Source: Blastocatellia bacterium AA13 (GTDB taxonomy: Bacteria; Acidobacteriota; Blastocatellia; UBA7656). From it: a stretch of 64,000 bases of DNA. Position 1 is the first letter of the stretch. Every line of letters starts with the position of its first letter. The stretch spans positions 186,001 through 250,000 of the forward strand of contig QHVH01000003.1 in the NCBI GenBank assembly GCA_003222245.1. Direction: 5' to 3'. The position numbers were made by a program, and so were the translations under genes. Below are positions 60,751 through 64,000 of this stretch, one piece after another. The notes under the pieces were generated by a model. The model saw only the letters and a program-made list of their open reading frames with translations, ran no database searches and had not been told where the DNA came from.

Positions 60751-62739
60751 TCATCTCAGCACGGCCGCCGCTTCTTCAAGGCTTGCCGTCACCTTGCAAT
60801 GAGGCAAGCTCTGAAGAAAGTACCTGCCGTAGGCTTTGGTACGCAGCCGAGGGTCCAGAATCGAGAGGATTCCTCGATCGGATGTCGATCTGATCAATCT
60901 GCCAAGGCCCTGCTTCAGGCTGATCACTGCTTCCGGAACAGAGTATTCATAGAATGAGTTTCCGCCCTGATCATCTATATATTTCTGACGAGCCGCCGTT
61001 ACCGGATCGGAGGGAACGGCGAACGGAAGCTTCACGATGACTACACAGGAAAGCGCTTCACCTTGCACATCAACACCCTGCCAGAAGGACGAGGTCGCGA
61101 ATAAGACGGCCCCTTTGGTAGTTCGAAACCGATCCAGGAGCCCGGTCTTTGAAGCCTGTCCCTGCATGAACAGTGGGAAATCGATCAGGTTTCGCGCTCG
61201 CTCATAGGTCTCGGTCATAGAGCTATTGCTGGTGAATAGTATGAATGCACGGCCGCTGGTAGCTTTGACAATACGGACTATTTCCTCCACTGATCGTTCA
61301 AGGAACTCGGAGCTTCGCGGATCGGGCATACGCTCGGGAAGGTACAAAACCGCCTGGCTCTTGAAATCGAAATGAGAGTCGATCAGAAAATCACGCGAGT
61401 GCTCGATGCCCAGCCGCGATTTCAAAAATCCGAAGCTCCTTCCCGCGGTCATCGTGGCCGAGGTCAGGACGGCGCTCTTCACTTCCGCGAATAGCTTTTC
61501 GCTCAGGATTCCCGATACGTCGATCGGAGTGGCGTGAAGAAAAACGCCGCGGCCTCTCTGCTCGCACCAGCGGACAAAAGTAGGATCTTCGTCCATCACC
61601 ACGAATTCCAATTCGAACTTCAATTCTTCGGTTCGCCTGATGATGTTCTCGAGCTCGATCGGTCCATCCGTGATCGTATTGGCCGCGGATAAAACCCTAT
61701 CGAGCGCCTTGAGCAACGATAGGAAGGTCTCGCCTTTTGCGGTAAGGGCGAGCTTTCCATCGCTGCCCGCGCTGGCGAACATAGCTCGGCTAATAGGATA
61801 TCTGCCGTCCGAGCCGGAACCCCTGTTGCGCTGCCCAAACGACCGGCCGCTGTTTGCGTTCTGATCAGATCCGCTCCCTCTGAATCCCAGAAAGAATGTG
61901 TCGGATCGTTGCGAAAGCCGCGCCAGCGCCTTTGTCAGCTCAGCCGCCTTCTCGACTTCGTTGATGGTGATCTTCTGCGTATCTTGTATCAGGTCTACGA
62001 ACCTGAAGTTTGAAACGCTGCAGCCGAAGTAGCTCGCTGCAACGTCCTCGAGTTCGTGGGCTTCATCGAAGATCACCGTATCGTAGTCGGGAAGCACGGC
62101 TCCATACTCGCCGCCGCGGAGCGCGAGATCGGCAAAGAACAGGTGATGATTGACGATAACGACGTCGGACTCGAAGGCCTTGCGCCGCATTTGAGTTATG
62201 AAGCATGCATCGTACTCCGGGCACTTTTGACCGAGACATATTTCGGCGCGGGCGTCGATTTGAGGCCAGAACGATAGGTCTTCCGGCAGATTTGTCAGTT
62301 CGGCTCGGTCGCCAGTTTCGGTCTCGGCCGCCCACTTGCGAATCTCCTCGAAATGATCCACTTCCTCGAGGCCGCGCAGCACAGGCATTACTTCAGCCTT
62401 TTTCAACCTGTTAAGGCAGACGTAGTTCGAACGCCCTTTCATACATATCGCGGTGAACTCTCGCGGAATTATGCGTTGTAGAAAGGGGATGTCCTTTTTG
62501 TGTAGTTGTTCCTGGAGCGCCTTTGTTGCCGTCGAGACAATTACGCGGCGGCCCGCGGCGAGCGCTGGTATGAGGTAGGCGAGCGTCTTACCTGTGCCGG
62601 TTCCCGCCTCGATCAGGGTCAATCCACCCTTCTCGATTGTTTGATGTACCGCCGCCGCCATCTCGATCTGGCCTGGGCGGTATTCATAGTTAGGATGATG
62701 CCTTGCGATCAGGCCGTCTGGACCAAAAACATCTTCCAT
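60751..62739 (-). CDS. dinG: DinG-family ATP-dependent DNA helicase (Fe-S, XPD-like)
   Basis: A 662-residue superfamily 2 helicase that unwinds 5'-to-3' and resolves structured DNA. Walker A is EAGTGTGKT (Lys51), the helicase II motif is DEAH (residues about 225-228), and four Cys (108, 168, 173 and 179) form the [4Fe-4S] cluster between motifs I and II. Motif VI-like text SLKQGLGRLIRSTSDRGILSILDPR lies near the C-terminus. The long 5' extension to 62826 would overlap glyA by 61 bases, so ATG 62739 (MEDVFGPDGLI) is chosen. glyA lies just upstream on the same strand. Confidence 0.93.
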   Translation of the reverse strand: MEDVFGPDGLIARHHPNYEYRPGQIEMAAAVHQTIEKGGLTLIEAGTGTGKTLAYLIPALAAGRRVIVSTATKALQEQLHKKDIPFLQRIIPREFTAICMKGRSNYVCLNRLKKAEVMPVLRGLEEVDHFEEIRKWAAETETGDRAELTNLPEDLSFWPQIDARAEICLGQKCPEYDACFITQMRRKAFESDVVIVNHHLFFADLALRGGEYGAVLPDYDTVIFDEAHELEDVAASYFGCSVSNFRFVDLIQDTQKITINEVEKAAELTKALARLSQRSDTFFLGFRGSGSDQNANSGRSFGQRNRGSGSDGRYPISRAMFASAGSDGKLALTAKGETFLSLLKALDRVLSAANTITDGPIELENIIRRTEELKFELEFVVMDEDPTFVRWCEQRGRGVFLHATPIDVSGILSEKLFAEVKSAVLTSATMTAGRSFGFLKSRLGIEHSRDFLIDSHFDFKSQAVLYLPERMPDPRSSEFLERSVEEIVRIVKATSGRAFILFTSNSSMTETYERARNLIDFPLFMQGQASKTGLLDRFRTTKGAVLFATSSFWQGVDVQGEALSCVVIVKLPFAVPSDPVTAARQKYIDDQGGNSFYEYSVPEAVISLKQGLGRLIRSTSDRGILSILDPRLRTKAYGRYFLQSLPHCKVTASLEEAAAVLR

Positions 62740-62765
62740 CGATTTGGCCGGCGACAAATGAGGTG

Positions 62766-64000
62766 CTATTTGGTTTGCGCGCTGCTGCGAACCAATCGGC
62801 CCTCGTACATTGGAAAACTCTCGCACAAGCGGTTCACCCTCTCGCGCACGCTCTTCGCTGCGGACTCATTTTCGAAATCGGCGAGTGTCTCGCTTATCAA
62901 ACCCGCGATCACCTTCATCTCCGGTTCCTTCATCCCGCGTGTAGTCAGAGCGGGCGACCCGATGCGAACTCCGGAGGCCTTCATAGGCGGTTGAGTATCA
63001 AACGGGATCGCGTTCTTGTTCACGGTGACGCCGGCTCGTTCCAGCGCCTTTTCCGCCTGCGTGCCGGTGAGCCCTCTGACGAAGACATCCACGAGCATAA
63101 CGTGGTTGTCGGTGCCGCCCGAGATGATCCGAAAACCTGCATTGCTGAGTTCCAGTGCGAGCACGCGGGCATTCCTGATTACCTGCTCTTGATAGGTTTT
63201 GAACTCCGGCTCAAGGGCTTCCTTGAAACAAACCGCCTTTGCGGCGACGGCGTGCATCAGGGGTCCGCCCTGAACGGTGGGGAAGACCGCTCGATCGAGA
63301 TCTTTTGCGAATTGCTCGCGACACATAACCATTCCCGCACGCGGCCCTCGCAGGGTCTTGTGCGTTGTCGTAGTAACAAAGTCCATATGCGGAATCGGAC
63401 TGGGATGAAGCCCCGCGGCTACGAGTCCCGCAATGTGGGCGATATCGGCCATCGAGAGAGCTCCGACATCGCGTGCGACGCGTCCTATTCGCTCGAAATC
63501 GATCACCCGTGAATACGCGGAAGCTCCGCACAGAATCAACTTCGGCTTGTGCTCGTGAGCCAGCCGTTCGAGCTCTTCGTAGTCGATCGTCTCCGTCTCC
63601 TGAGTCACCCCGTATGGAACTATCTTGTAACTGCGGCCCGAAAAATTGAGAGGATGACCATGAGTAAGATGGCCGCCGTGCGCGAGATTCATCCCGAGAA
63701 TGGTGTCGCCGTAATTCAACACCGAAAGGTAGACCGCCATATTCGCCTGAGATCCCGAGTGCGGCTGGACATTCACGTGCTCGCACGCAAAGATCGCACG
63801 CGCTCTCGCGCGCGCAAGCTCCTCCGCCGCGTCTACAAACTCACAGCCGCCGTAGTACCTCTTTCCGGGATAGCCTTCGGCATATTTATTTGTGAGTACG
63901 GAACCCATTGCTTCAAGCACCGCTTCTGAGACGAAGTTTTCTGAAGCGATCATCTCGAGATTGTAGGCAAGGCGGCGTTCTTCTTTTGCGATTATCGCGG
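62766..64000 (-). CDS. glyA: Serine hydroxymethyltransferase, 5' end outside window
   Basis: A PLP enzyme interconverting serine and glycine with tetrahydrofolate. The frame continues past the right edge: upstream of the Met in [18 protein letters not shown] it reads [14 protein letters not shown], the family's normal approach to this motif, so the true start is outside. Other motifs are the substrate loop [18 protein letters not shown], the PLP Lys region [14 protein letters not shown], and [12 protein letters not shown] at the C-terminus. The visible part covers nearly the whole enzyme (411 codons), missing only the first few. dinG follows 26 bases downstream. Confidence 0.96.
   Translation of the reverse strand, partial: AIIAKEERRLAYNLEMIASENFVSEAVLEAMGSVLTNKYAEGYPGKRYYGGCEFVDAAEELARARARAIFACEHVNVQPHSGSQANMAVYLSVLNYGDTILGMNLAHGGHLTHGHPLNFSGRSYKIVPYGVTQETETIDYEELERLAHEHKPKLILCGASAYSRVIDFERIGRVARDVGALSMADIAHIAGLVAAGLHPSPIPHMDFVTTTTHKTLRGPRAGMVMCREQFAKDLDRAVFPTVQGGPLMHAVAAKAVCFKEALEPEFKTYQEQVIRNARVLALELSNAGFRIISGGTDNHVMLVDVFVRGLTGTQAEKALERAGVTVNKNAIPFDTQPPMKASGVRIGSPALTTRGMKEPEMKVIAGLISETLADFENESAAKSVRERVNRLCESFPMYEGRLVRSSAQTK

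Noticed and set aside
1-64000. CRISPR arrays, insertion sequences, rRNA or tRNA genes
   Set aside because: No spaced identical repeats of CRISPR type, no transposase-like protein and no RNA gene signatures were found on reading both strands by eye. This is not equivalent to a covariance-model search.

Overview
This window is an ordinary chromosomal stretch of a Gram-negative bacterium, most likely an Acidobacteriota member of the Blastocatellia type. That placement is inference. It rests on the Oar-like TonB receptor with an N-terminal carboxypeptidase-regulatory domain, several outer-membrane barrel proteins, secreted NHL, IPT and TIGR03118 proteins, zinc-ribbon membrane proteins, and intergenic palindromic repeats. 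No rRNA, tRNA, CRISPR array, prophage or insertion sequence is visible.

Layout. 1-1000: two minor type IV pseudopilins (minus), the first running off the window. 1.4-2.7 kb: two tiny membrane proteins, then an intergenic block of palindromic repeats. 2.7-5.3 kb: a minus-strand run of four small membrane proteins (DUF883-like, DUF3618-like, holin-3_6-like) and a ferritin-like protein. 5.9-7.3 kb: a BNR/Asp-box protein overlapping a MoaD/ThiS-like protein. 7.5-14.1 kb: two TonB-dependent receptors with companion genes. 14.3-16.9 kb: a histidine kinase and response regulator. 17-22.6 kb: DUF2007 protein, penicillin acylase, SRAP, Dxr and an outer-membrane barrel. 22.9-25.7 kb: a two-subunit molybdenum hydroxylase. 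26-27.2 kb: a DUF1573 protein interrupted by an in-frame UGA. 27.8-31.3 kb: a clpP-hsp20-lon cluster, divergent from infA. 31.9-36.9 kb: NHL/IPT protein, acyl-CoA dehydrogenase and a deacetylase-like protein. 37.2-43.7 kb: three zinc-ribbon membrane proteins, an ABC-2 exporter, an MFS transporter and an alpha/beta hydrolase. 43.7-49 kb: mutS, pfkA, tsaB, rimI. 49.2-53.6 kb: a predicted metalloprotease, a second acyl-CoA dehydrogenase, a TonB-like protein and an RNA methyltransferase. 53.8-58.7 kb: secreted proteins of unknown role and a diguanylate cyclase. 59-64 kb: uppP, an S24/S26-like protein, a DinG-type helicase and glyA, which runs off the window.

The two strongest unusual signals are these. 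(1) The DUF1573 gene on the minus strand (27152 to 26073) has a UGA exactly where the family normally carries the first Cys of its CGC motif. A foldable hairpin follows at once, so the gene is a candidate selenoprotein rather than two fragments. (2) infA has no usable ATG. The family N-terminus and a well-spaced Shine-Dalgarno both place the start on an AUU codon, as known for E. coli infC. Further points of interest are the shared C-terminal S-[VI]-T-E-[HQ]-T-T motif in three zinc-ribbon proteins, the BNR/MoaD-like gene pair, the clpP-hsp20-lon arrangement, an S24/S26-type peptidase with Thr at the usual Ser position, and long perfect inverted repeats at gene ends.
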